From Enoplolaimus lenunculus (taxonomy: Eukaryota; Nematoda; Enoplea; Enoplida; Thoracostomopsidae), in assembly GCA_030248215.1 (NCBI GenBank), contig JASANG010002954.1, positions 62,001-126,000 on the forward strand: 64,000 nucleotides of DNA, given 5' to 3'. The notes beneath the pieces were generated by a model. It was not told the DNA's origin. It saw only the letters and a program-made list of their open reading frames with translations, and searched no databases. The position numbers and the translations under genes are program-made. Shown in pieces: positions 10,563 through 21,918 of the stretch. Within the stretch, counting starts at the first letter, position 1. Every line of letters starts with the position of its first letter.

Positions 10563-12425
10563 ATATATGTAGATTATAGGCGCTCCGGCTTTGATCGCGT
10601 TTTTGTCGTAACACCAATCAACAGCCGTCTACTGGCCCAATTTTGCTTATATCGCTATTTGTGTTCGTGCCAGCCATTCAAATTGTTGATTAGCACTTAG
10701 TATTCCCACTGCATGAAATCAAACAAATCCGTATAGGACTTGCACTATAAAGGCAAAATTACTAATTAGATTTACACATAAATCTTTTGTTTTTCGGTAT
10801 GAATGTTTCCATAGCGGGTACGTAAAAAGAAACTTCCCTCTACCATCAGCCGTTCACGGACCAAGAAAAGTTCTGAAAAGGTGGATATTAAATGTGCTAA
10901 GTATGAATCTGTAAAACAATTTTCAGCTACAAATTTAGATGTTCAACTTTCTGAGAGGTTGTGACCACTGGGATTTATCCTGTGGATCACACCATCTCCC
11001 GCCTCATCCACACGCTTCGCTTTAAATCCGCTCAGCCGTAGTTTATGCTGCTTTTTGAGTACGTTGGCAGTTGGTAGTATAGTGGCGGATTCAGGATTTC
11101 AAGTCCGAGTATGCTACTATTAAGCTCAAAGCAAATGTAAATTACATTTAAACTAAATTAATTTAAGATATCGCGTTCGGGCACATACGCAGTTTAAGAT
11201 GTCAGGGGTATCCAGAACCGTATGAAAATGGACATTTTGTTCATTTCACAAGTCATACAGTCGGGACTACATCTTTGCTGGGGAGTGGCAAAATTTGTCT
11301 AAGGGCATTTAAAGGATACCAGTAGAATTTTTTACACGGCCTTTCTCAAAAATAAAGCTTCAAATTCGCTTTCGTGCTCAAAAAATTTTGAAATTTAAAA
11401 ATGGTTCATTCGAAAAATCACAGTTAAAATTTAAAACACCAAAATATTGCTAACCACACGTTATTAATACTGTATATATGTAAATCTCCATGCCACATTA
11501 ATACGCAGTCACGTTCCCGGGCGTGGTCCGCCTGCCTCCGTCCGTCCGGCCATGTTGTAAACCGGAACCAATTATACATTAATGTCGCATAATTTCCGTT
11601 CCAGATTGAGTCTAAAAGTTACATTTTCTGTCGCCTGATATATTCTACGTCACAGTGTTGCTATTTTTATATGATCAATTGAATTTGACAGAAGCAAAAT
11701 TGTGAGGTACAAAGTTATGAGCTAAGAAAATAAATCATACTACCAGGGTTATACAGGGCTGCCCTGTGTGGGCGACTCCAGCAATTTCTATCTAATTAAT
11801 ATTTCTTAGAGCTAAATTGGGTACACACGGCTTACTGAGTTACGTTTGAACTCTAAAGCCGGGGCAGCTATTCCGTATACCCCGATGTGGAGGACCCCCA
11901 GTCCAAAGAGGTGTACCCCCACCATAAACGAGATTTTAAACAAAAAAAATTGAAAAATATTTTGATCATCACAAACGGCCGTCACCCTGGAATTTCGGCG
12001 GTCACCCTTTCATTTTGAGCTTCGCCTATTTTTCGGCAAACATTACACATTCGTGTATACAACGCTAAATAAGCTTGTGACCAGGTCAGCACTCTACTAC
12101 ATCGGGGTGGTAAAACTATTCAGATAGAGCCTGAGAAGATTTTGGTTCTCGTTTACAAGTCTGGTGAAAATTGTATTTTGAAAAAGTGAAATTTGTCCAC
12201 AGAAAAACAGAGCTGCCCCAATCGTTTTCTGGTTATGGTTCCAATGCTAAACATTACACAGCGATATGCCATGAAGGGATGGTGGTGTGAAATTCAATTA
12301 CTGGTACGTACGCAACCCAACTGGCCTCTGTGCGTTGATTTTTCACCAATCTAAATGTTCACATGCGAAACCGCCGGGCGTAAAGTCTGTCAATTTTTCG
12401 GGTTGGGTACATCTCGTGGGAATCG
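10563..12425. other. No gene recognised
   Basis: AT-rich sequence with scattered unclassified motifs, including a short GC-rich block near 11510-11570 (TCCGTCCGTCCGGCC). No exon with matching splice phases and no intact transposon ends were found. Confidence 0.4.
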
Positions 12426-12428
12426 TCC

Positions 12429-12590
12429 ATGTATAGAACGAATCTAAGACAATTCGTCGCTCGACAACTTGTAGCCCATCAGTACCCTAAAGCAAATCGT
12501 AAGCGTTATCCTAAGCCTAAGCCTAAGCCTAATGATGAGCAACAAATTTTTGGGCGACAAATTATCGTAATATCGTATAGAACAGGTGAC
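12429..12590 (-). mobile_element. TTAGGC-family variant with different subterminal sequence
   Basis: Starts TCCATGTATAGAACGAATC and ends ATCGTATAGAACAGGTGACC, so the ATGTATAGAAC core of the ends is present, with four TAAGCC units inside. The subterminal region (CAATTCGTCGCTCGACAA against GGGCGACAAATTATCG) differs from other copies and suggests a subfamily. Confidence 0.6.
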
Positions 12591-12800
12591 CGTTAGACGT
12601 TCGTTTAAGCTTAAGCTTTGGTTTAGTGTTCAGTTTTAGACTTTTGCTTAGACTTCAGTTTGGGTCATAGCGGTACGATGAAGCTATACTTGTCGCGTGG
12701 CGCCACAAGTCAAAGGTAGATTTTAATGAATATTGTTATGCGATGCCATAAGGGTCACACGTGCGTTACCGTTCAGCATTAAAACATATACTAAAAACCA

Positions 12801-13045
12801 TAGCGAAACAATAATGGTTTGGCTTAGGCTTAGGCTTAGGATTAAATTCTTCGACATCTGGATCGAGATTAAGTCTTTCGCTTTTGCATCTTGTTAGCTA
12901 AAACATATACTAACAAGAGTCATTGGCCGAGGGCGCTGACAAAAATTATAGCGAAGCAATAATGGTTAGGGTTAGGCTTAGGCTTAGGATTAAATTCTTC
13001 GACATCTGGATCGAGATGAAATCTTTCGCTTTTGCATCTTGTTAG
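12801..13045. repeat. Two tandem copies of a 148-bp TTAGGC-containing unit
   Basis: TAGCGAAACAATAATGGTT at 12801 recurs as TAGCGAAGCAATAATGGTT at 12949. Each is followed by TTAGGC units, then ATTAAATTCTTCGACATC and CTTTCGCTTTTGCATCTTG. This is a direct duplication with a 148-bp offset and few differences. It is unrelated in sequence to the 148-bp satellite at the window start. Confidence 0.85.
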
Positions 13046-13061
13046 CTAACTTATATATGCT

Positions 13062-13215
13062 TTGGCAATATTGTCAAATGCGTGTAGCAACTATCATCAG
13101 TTGGTGATTGGTCTTGTAACATTTGACCCAGCGAAACGTTCAAACATAAGCACATTTTTCGCATTTGGTTTGCACTATACTTTTGTGCTAATTTTGAGAT
13201 GCGCACATTTCGGGA
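13062..13215. mobile_element. CACCTATCACCAGTTGGTGA-family fragment
   Basis: TCAAATGCGTGTAGCAAC, TATCATCAGTTGGTGATTGG and TTTTTCGCATTTGGTTTG are shared with the palindromic element at 23868-24263 and the intronic copy at 48871-49091. Truncated or strongly diverged. Confidence 0.5.
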
Positions 13216-13370
13216 GATAATAATTACGTCTGTAAGATTTTCTGCGACCGAGCGTGAAACGATAAAAATTTTTTCGACCTCTGCAGATTATTCTACGGCT
13301 TGTAAATGTGTTTTTTCCCAGTTTATCCAGAAATTTCCGGGGAAAGATACATTCCCCCTATTCACCGTTA

Positions 13371-13667
13371 GGCCCATGTAAAGATCAGGGGCCAAACGTT
13401 TTCCTGTGCGACTCCAATAGAATAAGCTTAAGCTTTAGACTATTTTTTCTGCTTGGCTTAGGCTTAGGCTTAGGTTTAGGAATATGCTCATTCTTACGCT
13501 TAGGCTTAGGCTTAAGCTTAAGCTTAGGCTTAGGCTTAGGTTAGGCTTAGGCTTAGGCTTAAGCTTAGGCTTAGGCTTAGGCTTAGGCGTAGGCGTAGGC
13601 TTAGGCTTAGGCTTAGGCTTTGTAATATACTTATAATACTGCTCCGCTCCTGTTCTTTACATTGGCC
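13371..13667 (+). mobile_element. TTAGGC-bearing GGCC-end MITE with the longest telomere-like array
   Basis: Starts GGCCCATGTAAAGATCAGGG and ends TTCTTTACATTGGCC. The flanks CACCGTTA and CACCGTTG are 7 of 8 identical. From about 13455 to 13620 it is almost pure TTAGGC with a few TTAAGC and TTAGGCG units, interrupted once by GGAATATGCTCATTCTTACG. This is the longest run of the nematode telomere motif in the window. It lies strictly between transposon ends. Confidence 0.92.
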
Positions 13668-14254
13668 CACCGTTGTATACCGTAATGACAGAAGTTGGGC
13701 AGAAGGCAATTATAAACGCTATAATTTCAGCGAATTGCATACAGATTTATTCTAAGTAAGACATGTTTCATTAACCAATAGCAAAAGAGCCTAATTTAAT
13801 TCATTAACGTCAGTGAAATTTCTTCACCATCAAAACAATCGAAGCTTTTAATTTGCGGTTTCGAAAAAGTGACTTGTAAAACGCAAACCGTGGCATTATT
13901 ATACTTCCCGCACGCAAATTTATCAAAACATTCCACTGTCTCAAGCACGATAAAGCTATACGCATCCATCTAATCCAGGGGTTGTGATATAAAATCCTAA
14001 AGGGGGGCCCAATCCAGGGGCTGTGATAAAATCCTAAAGGGGGGCGTATGCCCATTTTTTTGGATGATTTTGGTTATCCCTTCCAGACGATGTTCGTCCA
14101 GTGATGATTAAATTTTGTAAATTACTGCATATTTGAGCTTGTCATAATCTCCAGTGGTTATTCCACGGCCAAATTTGAATATTTGAAAAATTTGGTTTTA
14201 AGGCCTCACGGTCCTCCCTTGGGCCCCAAAAAGATTTTATTAAAAAATTAAACA

Positions 14255-14520
14255 AATGATACACCATGCGACGCAGCTTGTGGAGCTGAGTCGAACTGAG
14301 TTGGGCTCAGCTCAACAAGCGGTGTCGAATGGTATATAATTTGTCTAACTTTTTAACAAAAAAATTTGGGTTCCAACGAAGGAAGCTGGGATGGGACCTT
14401 AGAAATCAAATTTTCCAAAAATTCAGATTTTGTCGTGGAATGAAAAAGGAAGGAGATGAAAAGCTGAAATATGTCACAATTTTCAAAATCCAACCTCCGT
14501 TGGTCAACCGTGCAGTTAGC
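14255..14520. repeat. Interspersed repeat, AAAATCCAACCATGTTTGGG family
   Basis: Includes GACGCAGCTTGTGGAGCTGA, GGTTCCAACGAAGGAAGCTG and TTCAAAATCCAACCTCCGTT in the order seen at 6486-6745. Confidence 0.5.
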
Positions 14521-14587
14521 TTACTTGTTTCACAGGCCAAAGTTAGAAAACCTATTGATTACACGCCGAAAATGTCACCATAAAGGC

Positions 14588-14800
14588 ACTAGCGAATCCA
14601 GAGGGGGTTTTGGGTGGGGCGTACGCTCACCCATCAGAATGTTTTTGTTAAAATGGTAAGGTGCGTCCTACGTTACATTTTTTCGCCCTCAGAAAATTTT
14701 TTGGGGATACAATGATAAGGTCCCTACCTTACAAATTTTGCGTTTCATAACATTTGCCAGCCTGTCCGCCACCGTTAGAAATTTTTGGATCCGCCTCTGC
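14588..14800. repeat. Interspersed repeat, GCACTAGCGGAT family
   Basis: Starts GCACTAGCGAATCCAGAGG and ends near TTGGATCCGCCTCTGC, which look like weak inverted ends. Two internal blocks, AATGGTAAGGTGCGTCCTA and AATGATAAGGTCCCTACC, are partial duplicates of each other. Confidence 0.5.
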
Positions 14801-14959
14801 ATAAAGGGGGGTGCTTAGTTAATTTGCGCAAAGCGCAAATTTTGTCAACATTTTTCAGATAAATGAATAAAACTTAACACAAACTATGCAGAGAAAATTT
14901 TGGTCGAATCGGACCAATGGTGGGGGCGCGCCCCCCATCGCCCCTCTCTTATCACCGTC

Positions 14960-15180
14960 CTTTATCCAATCAGAAATTGATTGTGTTCCCGAGCTCGATA
15001 AAGTTTTACGAATCCATTCAATCAGAAATTGATTCTGTCCTAAGCTCAACAGAGTTATACGAATCCAACCAATCAAAAATTGATTCCGTTCTCAAGCTCG
15101 ATAAAGTTAATGCGAATACATCCAATCAGAAATATATTCAGTCGTTAAGCTCGATACAATTATACGAATCCATCCAATAA
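14960..15180 (+). repeat. 51-bp minisatellite, about four units, open in frame
   Basis: The unit contains AAGCTCGATAAAGTTTTACG, AATCCATTCAATCAG and AAATTGATTCTGTCC. Since 51 bp is 17 codons, the plus strand stays open and encodes repeats like SSIKFYESIQSEIDSVL. A related diverged block lies near 13940-14040 on the other strand. There is no start context, splice signal or homology to support a protein. Confidence 0.8.
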
Positions 15181-15699
15181 GACTTTCGCTGCGCGTAGAG
15201 GAAGTCGTGTTATATTTGGCAGTTTGGCTCGTGGGCCCAAAGTACCCCTTCGTCTGAAAAAGTATTCCATTCGCAAATTTGACCAATTCTTTAATATTAA
15301 AAAAGTCTTTAAAGTCACCACCACCCTGATGTTATTTTATAATTTTGTTCTGAATCTGAAAAGTTTGACATATTAAATCTATAAGTTGGCTTTAGATGCC
15401 GAGTAAACTAACGAACGTAATTATGCTTATTTTCAATAAATTCACTATTTACAACTTTATAGTTCGGTGGCGGCGTGTAAACGTAAACCTAATCGATCAA
15501 ACGCGTTTGCCGTCGTGAAGGTTAAGTTGGTTTCTGGTTTTAGAGGAACAGAGATTGTGCTGGCAAAGCGTTTTAAAAGGGATAAAAGTAGCTGTCACAC
15601 GCAAAATATTCTAAATTATATTTTGTTTTAGTTCGGGTGAATACCAGCGACAGTATACGAACGAAGAGGTATACTTATACGCCGCAAAAAGGGGCATGA

Positions 15700-15893
15700 G
15701 GTCCGGGCCGGAGCAGCCACCCCCCATACCCCCCTTTTGGGGGCCCCCATCCCTAAAGGGGCCCCCACCCTAACCGGTTGAAACAACAACTGACGTAGTT
15801 TTAAAATGCGTCTGGCTTCTTGCTCGCTTCGTTCGCGAGTTTGGGGTCCCTCATCCTGGAATTTGGGGGAAGCTCCCACCCTGCCTGCTCCGG
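15700..15893. repeat. Dispersed repeat, GCTCGCTTCGCTC family, copy 2
   Basis: Second copy of the 9505-9705 repeat: CCCACCCTAACCGGTTGAAA, AAAATGCGTCTGGCTTCTTG, CTCGCTTCGTTCGCGAGTTT and CTCCCACCCTGCCTGCT. Confidence 0.55.
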
Positions 15894-16144
15894 CACTGAA
15901 TGAGGCTGGTCTACAACCCTCCGAATTTAAAATTAAGACTCAAGGTTAGGTTTAGGTCACGGCTTAAACAAATGTATAGGTTTAGGCAATCGTTTCCCAC
16001 GGGCCAAGTCCACGACGCCTAAGCCTGAACATGAACCAGTGACTAAACCGCAGGGTGGAGAAGGGTGCAAGAACCACGAGCGGTAAGTTGAACCACTTCG
16101 ATCACATGCTGTTAATTTCAAACATACTGTTTAAAAGGTCCATG

Positions 16145-16255
16145 TTAACTATAGGTCCTGCCCTTTATCCTAAACCTAAACCTAAACACTGAACGTAAAA
16201 CATAAACCTAAGCCTAACCGTAAGCCTAAGATTTAGCTTAGCGTTAAGTTTCCCG
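16145..16255 (-). repeat. Decayed TAAGCC-rich element fragment
   Basis: Contains CCTAAACCTAAACCTAAACA and AACCTAAGCCTAACCGTAAG with no intact GGCC ends. Likely a relic of the TTAGGC-bearing family. Confidence 0.5.
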
Positions 16256-16620
16256 GCATAGGCCACTGAACAGTGCAGATGCAAGTCCTTACGTAGTCCT
16301 GCCGGCCCCGATGCGGCCGGGCAGGCGTCACCTTGACACCCTTCGTCAAACGTTTTACCCTGGAATGACAACATAATTAGTCAAAATGTTTGAAACAGAC
16401 TATCAGGCATCGGTGTACGTGTTTGCTTCGGTCATCTTATCGACGAAAAGTTTGTTTTTCTTCTAAAAAATAATGAGGTTTTTTCGGCAAAAAAGGCTAA
16501 ACCACAAACTGATTTATAGGCTGCTTAGCAATTAATCATACTCAAGTCACGCGCTTGTAAGCATATTGGAACAAAATCGAGGGTCGGTGTGGTATAAAAC
16601 ATTATGCTGGTAGACTGTGC

Positions 16621-16740
16621 TAATTATATACATTATATATAAGTATATATAAATTTATATTATACATATTATAGATTATATATACTTATATAAATGCATA
16701 TATGTATATTATATATACATACATATATATGTGTGTGTTA
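16621..16740. repeat. TA/CATA microsatellite
   Basis: Alternating TATATA and CATA with a short GTGTGTGT end. Confidence 0.9.
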
Positions 16741-16979
16741 TTTAATTTGCGCCCTAATGCTAAGCCTAAACCTATCGGTGCTTGTTAGCTAAGTGCCCGT
16801 CAGCCGTAAAGTATGCACAAAATGGTCGTATTTTACGTTTTTTGGCATATTTAATCTTCTCATGATCTCCTTTATCATTTTAGATCGAAATTTGAATACT
16901 CAAACGATGCGGTGCTTTTCAGTCCCGACGTAGTCTCACTTTGAAACAGATGCGTTTTGTTGTGAAAAGGTACAACAAT

Positions 16980-17240
16980 TAACGTACCATTCGACGTAGG
17001 TTATCGAGCTGAGTCGAATGGTCTTAAATTTGATGCCCTCAGGCAACTACTTAATTAGTTATGGTCAAATAACTAATTTAGCGACTTTTCAGACCGTTGG
17101 CAGGAACTTTAGGCTCGGTAAACATCGAATTTTTGAAAATTCAAATTTGGATAGGAAATGATCAGAGGAGAATGCGAGGAGCGGATGATAAAGTCCAAAA
17201 TCCGACCATTTTTGGACAAATCCAGACTGGTGGACACTTA
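16980..17240. repeat. Interspersed repeat, AAAATCCAACCATGTTTGGG family
   Basis: Begins near TACCATTCGACGTAGG with GAGCTGAGTCGAATGGTC, and ends CAAAATCCGACCATTTTTGG. Same block order as the other copies. Confidence 0.5.
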
Positions 17241-17286
17241 ACGGTAAAGTTGCCAACCAAAAGAATAAACACAATGTCTTCAGTCC

Positions 17287-17525
17287 TAGTCACACGTGAA
17301 GTTTTTGCTGCGAGAACTTGCAGGTGCAAATTGCAATTGCAAATTTTGTCCGAAATCCTGTTAGAAAAAGTTGCAGCTGCAAATAATTGATTTAAAATCA
17401 AAGCTGGCAATTTAATTCACATGTGTGAATAACCATGCGAATTCAAATGAATTTATTGCATCCGCTTTCTCATTGGCTGATGAAAAAATGTAAGTTCTGC
17501 GTGCAATTCGTAGCTGCCAGTTCTA
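17287..17525 (-). mobile_element. GTGCAAG-family MITE, rearranged copy
   Basis: Has the family blocks TTTTTGCTGCGAGAACTTGC, TTGCAGCTGCAAATAAT, CACATGTGTGAATAACCATG and CTTTCTCATTGGCTGATGAA seen at 25112-25390, but lacks a clean AAGCCC start and end. Confidence 0.6.
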
Positions 17526-18446
17526 TATGCAGAAATCAGGTCAATTCTATATGGTAAGTACCCGACCATTGGTGTAAATTCTTAGCTTGCCAGACCGTAT
17601 TTGATTTATTTGAACAATAAAACTATAAACTTTCGGTTAATGTTACCATTGTGGGCAGTAGATTACTGCTATCAGTCAGCAGAGGCGCTGCAAGATGGAG
17701 TAGGTGCCCCCAGATTGTTAAAAGTAAACTTTGTATTAGGAATTATTGCTAAAATTGCCTTTGAGTGCTTGCTCGCTTCGCTCGTAACGTTTCGTTCAGT
17801 ATCATATATTGTGTCATCTGGTATATGCCCCCCATTGTTGGATCCGCTGCTTTGACCAATCGTAGTCAGGCTGACATCCACTAGGTTTTAAGTGGTCCCG
17901 GTACACTTTTAGGGCTTTTGGGACCTACCGAAAACAAAATAGTTTCAAATTTAACACTACAACAGCAGCACAGAAATGGTGGAATTGTAAATTGTTTCCT
18001 TCCTTTATACTGCTGTTAATATTTCAAATCCAGCTAGAAAGTAATAGTTTGCTCGAATGCTTGAGTGAATGTAAAAGTTTTAAACCAGTTTTCTCGGAGA
18101 AAAACGTTCCGCCCCTGATCTTTACATGGGATAATGTTTATCTTAAATAAACGCCCGTTGAGTAAAATGTCTATGTCGCTTTGTATATGGGTGGACTGCG
18201 GGACATATATTTCTTGTAGAAGACGATTTTACTGTCGCACTGCAATACATGGGCGTCCGTAGAAAATTATATATGGGGGGCACCGAATAATTTTGAGCGT
18301 CCCTGCTATTGCCATTCAAGATTGTTTACTTTTGGACTGAGTGTATTTGGGGGTACCAACCAAGTTTGGCACGGCCCACCAATGCCCCCTGTGGAGACGC
18401 CCTTGCTGGAATAACAATGCTTCGATGCTAGGAAGAAAGAAACATC

Positions 18447-18673
18447 GGCCCATGTATAGAACAGCTCCGGAGCAGTAGTATAAGTATATTCCTAAGCCTA
18501 AGCCTAAGAATAAGCCTAAGCCTAAGAATAAGCCTAAGCCTAAGTGTAAGCATGAGCTTATACCTAAGACTAAGAGCCTAGGCCTAAGCCTAAGCCAAAA
18601 AATAGTCAAAGCTTGACCTTACTCTATTACAGTCCCACAGAAAAACGTTCCGGCCCTGGTCTATACATGGGCC
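18447..18673 (-). mobile_element. TTAGGC-bearing GGCC-end MITE
   Basis: Starts GGCCCATGTATAGAACAG and ends GGTCTATACATGGGCC. The flanks GAAACATC and GAACAATC match at 6 of 8. TAAGCC units are interrupted by TAAGAATAAGCC, followed by AATAGTCAAAGCTTGAC and CAGTCCCACAGAAAAACG. Confidence 0.85.
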
Positions 18674-19017
18674 GAACAATCGCACAGTGAACGCTTCTCT
18701 GAACTGGATTAAAAGTTTCAATGTCGGATAATCAAATTGCAGTTTGCAAAAAAAATTAAAAAAAATCTGTTTCAAAAAATTAAATTTTTAAAATAAGACG
18801 ACAATTAAAAACTTTGATCAACTGAGAGAGAGAAATTTGAGACATTTGATTTATATGCACAACACAGAAACTGCTATCACCAGCTTGTGATAAAGAACAG
18901 TGACTGACATCAATATATCGTGCCCATTAATTATAAACACCCACTCATTGAGTCGTTCTCAATGGCAGATCTAAATGCCATGCACCTATATACATACATA
19001 CATACATGCATATATAT

Positions 19018-19438
19018 CAGGGATCCAACAGGAACTACATTTTGCCCGAATATGAACAGGTATTTCATTGCAGGAACCGGAACAGGAACAGGAGCCGGAG
19101 CTTGAAGTAATTTCGTCACCGAATTACTGTTGGAGTTTTTAGAAAACTTTCCAAAAAGGCGTATGCGAATTTTCATCTATTTCGTCGTCAAGTTTTTTCG
19201 AAAACACATCAAAAACAGTTTATTGATAAAATTGAACTGATTGCAAAAACATTCATTTCGAATTAACAAATTTTTAAAAACAAAGATTCCAGTATTTAAA
19301 CAGTTATAAATAATTTGCCACAAAACCGTAAAAAATTCCGGTACCTACATCTCTGAATGCAGGAACAGGAACAGGAACATGAACAGGAATTGAATTTTTG
19401 CAGGAATTCCGCCGGAACGGGTTTCCGGTTACACCCTG
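19018..19438. mobile_element. CAGGGTGCAACCGG-family element, complete, hAT-like
   Basis: Left end CAGGGATCCAACAGGAAC and right end TTCCGGTTACACCCTG are inverted. The flanks ATATATAT and AAATATAT match at 7 of 8, so it probably inserted into a TA microsatellite. It is 421 bp, non-coding, and holds repeated AGGAACAGGAACAGG motifs. CAGGG ends with an 8-bp duplication point to hAT; that is inference. Confidence 0.75.
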
Positions 19439-19599
19439 AAATATATATGTATATGTAAGATATTCCGTTCAAACCAAAAGAAACTTTGTCAGAAAGTTAC
19501 ACAATTATTTGACGTTGTATGCATGAATGAAACGGATGGCTAACGAACTTTTAGTCAAATAACACCAGACTAACGGAAACCTTACCACCATTGGACTCA

Positions 19600-19790
19600 G
19601 TTCTGCACGCTGTGTCAAATGATGTGTCAAACTGCTTGACAATTTTTGACCGAAAGAGTCGTTGGGACCATGAAAAGTCGAATTATTTAAAAAATTCAAA
19701 GCTGACTGTGAAATGATCACGAAATATCATGAGACGCTCAAATATGCAAAAATTTTCAAAATCAGATCACGTTTGTGCAGACACCGGCTA
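19600..19790. repeat. Interspersed repeat, AAAATCCAACCATGTTTGGG family
   Basis: Contains CAGTTCTGCACGCTGTGTCA, TTGACAATTTTTGACCG and CAAAATCAGATCACGTTTGT in family order. Confidence 0.45.
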
Positions 19791-20096
19791 ATAAATGGAA
19801 TTAACCGAAAGGATCCATTACTAATTTGACCAATGGAACCGGAAGGGTTGCTCTGTAACGTCATTAAATACATTTTGCCAATCTTTTTGTGGGCGGCAAC
19901 GTTTAGCGGCACGCGGCGGTGTCCGGCACCGTAAAGGATAGCGTAACCTTAGCGTATCTCAAAAGTTAAGACTGGCACCTTAAATTTTAGCTAAACCGCC
20001 TCAGTAAAATTTTTGGGCTGACACAGGCAATCAAACGTGCCATGTACATTTTGGACCTTACAAATAACAATTGCCTAACAAAATCGGGCCCATGTA

Positions 20097-20270
20097 TAGA
20101 ACTGAGTCGGAACAGTAGTATAAGCATATTCCTAAACCTAAGCCTAAGCCTAAGCCTAAACGTATGGATGAGCCTATTCCTAAGCCTAAGCAAAAAAATT
20201 AGTCTAAAGCTTAAACTGACTCTGTTGCAGCACCTCCAGAAAACCTTCCGGCCGTGTTCTATACTGGGCC
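20097..20270 (-). mobile_element. TTAGGC-bearing GGCC-end MITE
   Basis: Starts GGCCCATGTATAGAACTGAG and ends GTGTTCTATACTGGGCC. The flanks CAAAATCG and CAAAATTG are 7 of 8 identical. Contains CCTAAGCCTAAGCCTAAGC and the family block AGTCTAAAGCTTAAACTGAC. Confidence 0.9.
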
Positions 20271-20392
20271 CAAAATTGTAAGCTCTTATGTTAATACACT
20301 TAGGAATAAAGATATGCTTAGATGCAGACGTAAAGCATAAGCATATTCAGATTATCTTCGGGACATAAAAGATCAATATTTCGGCCTATGTA

Positions 20393-20589
20393 AAGATCAG
20401 GGGCGGTATGTTTTTTCTGTTGGACTCGAAAAGAGTAAGCTTAATAGCTTGCAGACTTATTTTTTCGTTTGGCTTAAGCTTAGGCTAACGCTTAGGCATA
20501 TGCTCGTTCTTACGCTTAGGGTTAGGGTTAGGCTTAGCCTTAGGAATGTTCTTATAATACTGTTCCGCCCCTGTTTTTTTACATTGGCC
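20393..20589 (+). mobile_element. TTAGGC-bearing GGCC-end MITE with perfect 8-bp TSD
   Basis: Starts GGCCTATGTAAAGATCAGGG and ends TTTTTTTACATTGGCC. It is flanked by AATATTTC on both sides, a perfect duplication. The internal array mixes TTAGGC with TTAGGG. With 2911-3072 it is the clearest single piece of evidence that these arrays arrived by transposition. Confidence 0.95.
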
Positions 20590-21345
20590 AATATTTCTAT
20601 CAAAACAAAGACAATCTGAATATATAAAACTAAGTACGCACCAGATAACTTACCTTAATTCAAATAGCTAACACCTTATTGGTTGCTAAGACATTATAAT
20701 TTTTATTGTTTTTAGCGCAGTTTTACATGTAAATATCATCATATGTCATACTGTGACTCTAACTTATTAATACAAAATTAGCAATATTTCGCCTCCTAAA
20801 AAGCTAACTTTTTGCACTGACCCATCGTGAAATTTCTAACATCAACGCGCTGCGATGTTGGCAAAAGTTCACAAGTAACGCGAACGATAAGCCAAACGCA
20901 ATTTTAGTACTAAATATTAAAATAATAGATTCCACTTTCCATCCCTATTCGGGACACTGGCTCGTGTAGCCCGTTTTGGATCCGCCAGTGGTTTTTATTG
21001 GTATAAGCTTAATTTAACACAACAACTGACGTAAAGTTTATAGCTTTGCTCGCCTGTAGAAGAATATTGTTTACATCAGATTTAGTCTGCGCCGCTAACG
21101 CTCTGCTGTTTTGGTCGTGAGCTGTATCAGCGGCGTTCAGAGCAATCAAACGCCCAACAAAAATTGCATTTCACTAATTTCGGCACGACAAAGTCTCTTG
21201 GAATATTCCCACGGTTTCATAGATTTAAGACCATCAGGGCGTAGTTGTTGTTGGTTGCATTACTTTAGTAACAAATCACAGAAACCAAATGCAGTTTTTA
21301 AATTTGATAAGGCCTTGACATTAATAGTTGAGGTATCACTTCAAA

Positions 21346-21577
21346 GGCCCATGTATAGAACAGGGCCGCAACAGTAGTATAAGCATATTCCTATTCCTAA
21401 GCCTAAGCCTAAGCCTAAGCCTAAGCCTAAGCGTATGTATAAGCCTATTCCTAAGACTAAGCCTAAGCCTAAGCCTAAGCCTAAACCTAAGCCTAACCAA
21501 AAAATTAGTCTAAAGCTTAAACTGACTCAATTATAGCCCCTCCGGAAAATGATCCGGCCCTGTTCTATACATGGGCC
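21346..21577 (-). mobile_element. TTAGGC-bearing GGCC-end MITE with near-perfect ends
   Basis: Ends GGCCCATGTATAGAACAGGG and CCCTGTTCTATACATGGGCC are perfect inverses over 20 bp. Two TAAGCC arrays are separated by GTATGTATAAGCCTATTCC. Flanks match at only about 5 of 8. Confidence 0.88.
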
Positions 21578-21730
21578 CCTTCGCAAATCAAATAATACCG
21601 TTGATCAGTACCCTTAAATTCAAAGCTGAAACACGATTTAGTTCGAAAAAATCTATAATACAACAGCACACCCCAACGGAAGTAACAAAGTGTTAACAGG
21701 ATTCATCTTTCGGAAGAGCATAACTCAAAG

Positions 21731-21918
21731 GGCCAATGTTACTTTTAGGGCTGTAACAGTAGATAAAGCGTATTCCCCGAGCGTAAGCCTAAACCTAAGC
21801 GTTGCTAAAGCGTATTCCTAAGCCTAAGCCTACTAAGCAAAAAATGTAGTCTCAAATGTAAGCCTACTCTTTTATAGACCCACCACAAACCGGGACGACC
21901 GTAAAAGTAACAAGGGCC
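21731..21918 (-). mobile_element. GGCCAATGTTAC subfamily MITE
   Basis: Starts GGCCAATGTTACTTTTAGGG and ends CCGTAAAAGTAACAAGGGCC. The flanks ACTCAAAG and ACTCGAAG are 7 of 8 identical. Internal blocks are TATAGACCCACCACAAACC and TAAGCC units. It differs from the ATGTAAAGATC subfamily in the subterminal sequence. Confidence 0.88.
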
